Source of the DNA: Hoeflea sp.
GTDB lineage: Bacteria > Pseudomonadota > Alphaproteobacteria > Rhizobiales > Rhizobiaceae
DNA length: 36,540 bases
Reading direction: 5' to 3'
Assembly (NCBI RefSeq): GCF_030682515.1
Contig: NZ_JAUXOD010000087.1
Location: forward strand, 1-36,540
The notes under the pieces were generated by a model. That model was not told the origin of the DNA, searched no databases, and was given only the letters and a program-made list of their open reading frames with translations. Every line of letters starts with the position of its first letter. Within the stretch, counting starts at the first letter, position 1. A program made the translations under genes and the position numbers. Shown here one piece after another: positions 34,921 to 36,540 of the stretch.

Positions 34921-36540
<1,620 letters not shown>

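Overview
The window looks like chromosomal DNA of an alphaproteobacterium of the order Hyphomicrobiales (Rhizobiales), most likely in or near the Rhizobiaceae (a Hoeflea-like marine or free-living member would fit). The reasons are high GC content, small BA14K, DUF1344, DUF1499 and DUF6220-type proteins that are typical of this group, and a backbone on the right side (lsrB - trxB - lrp - lipopolysaccharide core glycosyltransferase - greA - carB) that matches the known Sinorhizobium/Agrobacterium gene order. I see no tRNA, rRNA, CRISPR array, insertion sequence, integrase or phage gene.

Layout. 0-4.5 kb: the start of a chemoreceptor, a long-chain acyl-CoA synthetase and a BASS-type transporter. 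4.5-9.7 kb: a MarR/OmpR regulator pair (PetP/PetR-like), branched-chain aminotransferase, then 4-hydroxyphenylpyruvate dioxygenase divergent from an Lrp-type regulator, and a metallo-beta-lactamase-fold hydrolase. 9.9-16.6 kb: small envelope proteins (BA14K, two DUF1344 paralogues, TPR, DUF1499), a cold-shock protein, a drug/metabolite exporter and a periplasmic PQQ-type sugar dehydrogenase. 16.7-23.3 kb: an EAL phosphodiesterase, aspartate aminotransferase, a DUF2177 gene broken by an in-frame amber codon, a lipid kinase, and a LysR regulator divergent from an epimerase/membrane-protein pair.

23.3-28.9 kb is the most informative part. The LysR regulator LsrB (VtlR in Brucella) is followed on the same strand by an intergenic region that can be read as an AbcR (alpha-r15) small RNA: a two-part stem displays a CUCCUCCCAG loop, and the gene ends in a strong terminator. 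Thioredoxin reductase, Lrp, an FkbM methyltransferase, an LpsB/LpcC-like glycosyltransferase and GreA follow.

28.9-34.9 kb is an accessory stretch between greA and carB: an endonuclease/phosphatase-fold enzyme, a secreted hypothetical protein, a DadA-like FAD oxidoreductase, an HxlR regulator divergent from an FMN reductase, and a DUF2235 hydrolase, with several copies of a C/G-rich intergenic repeat. The window ends inside carB.

I did not find a clearly new multi-gene system. The best leads are the LsrB-AbcR locus with its paired dyads, the amber-interrupted DUF2177 gene, a probably leaderless LysR mRNA whose start codon lies in a palindrome, and several repeat elements.
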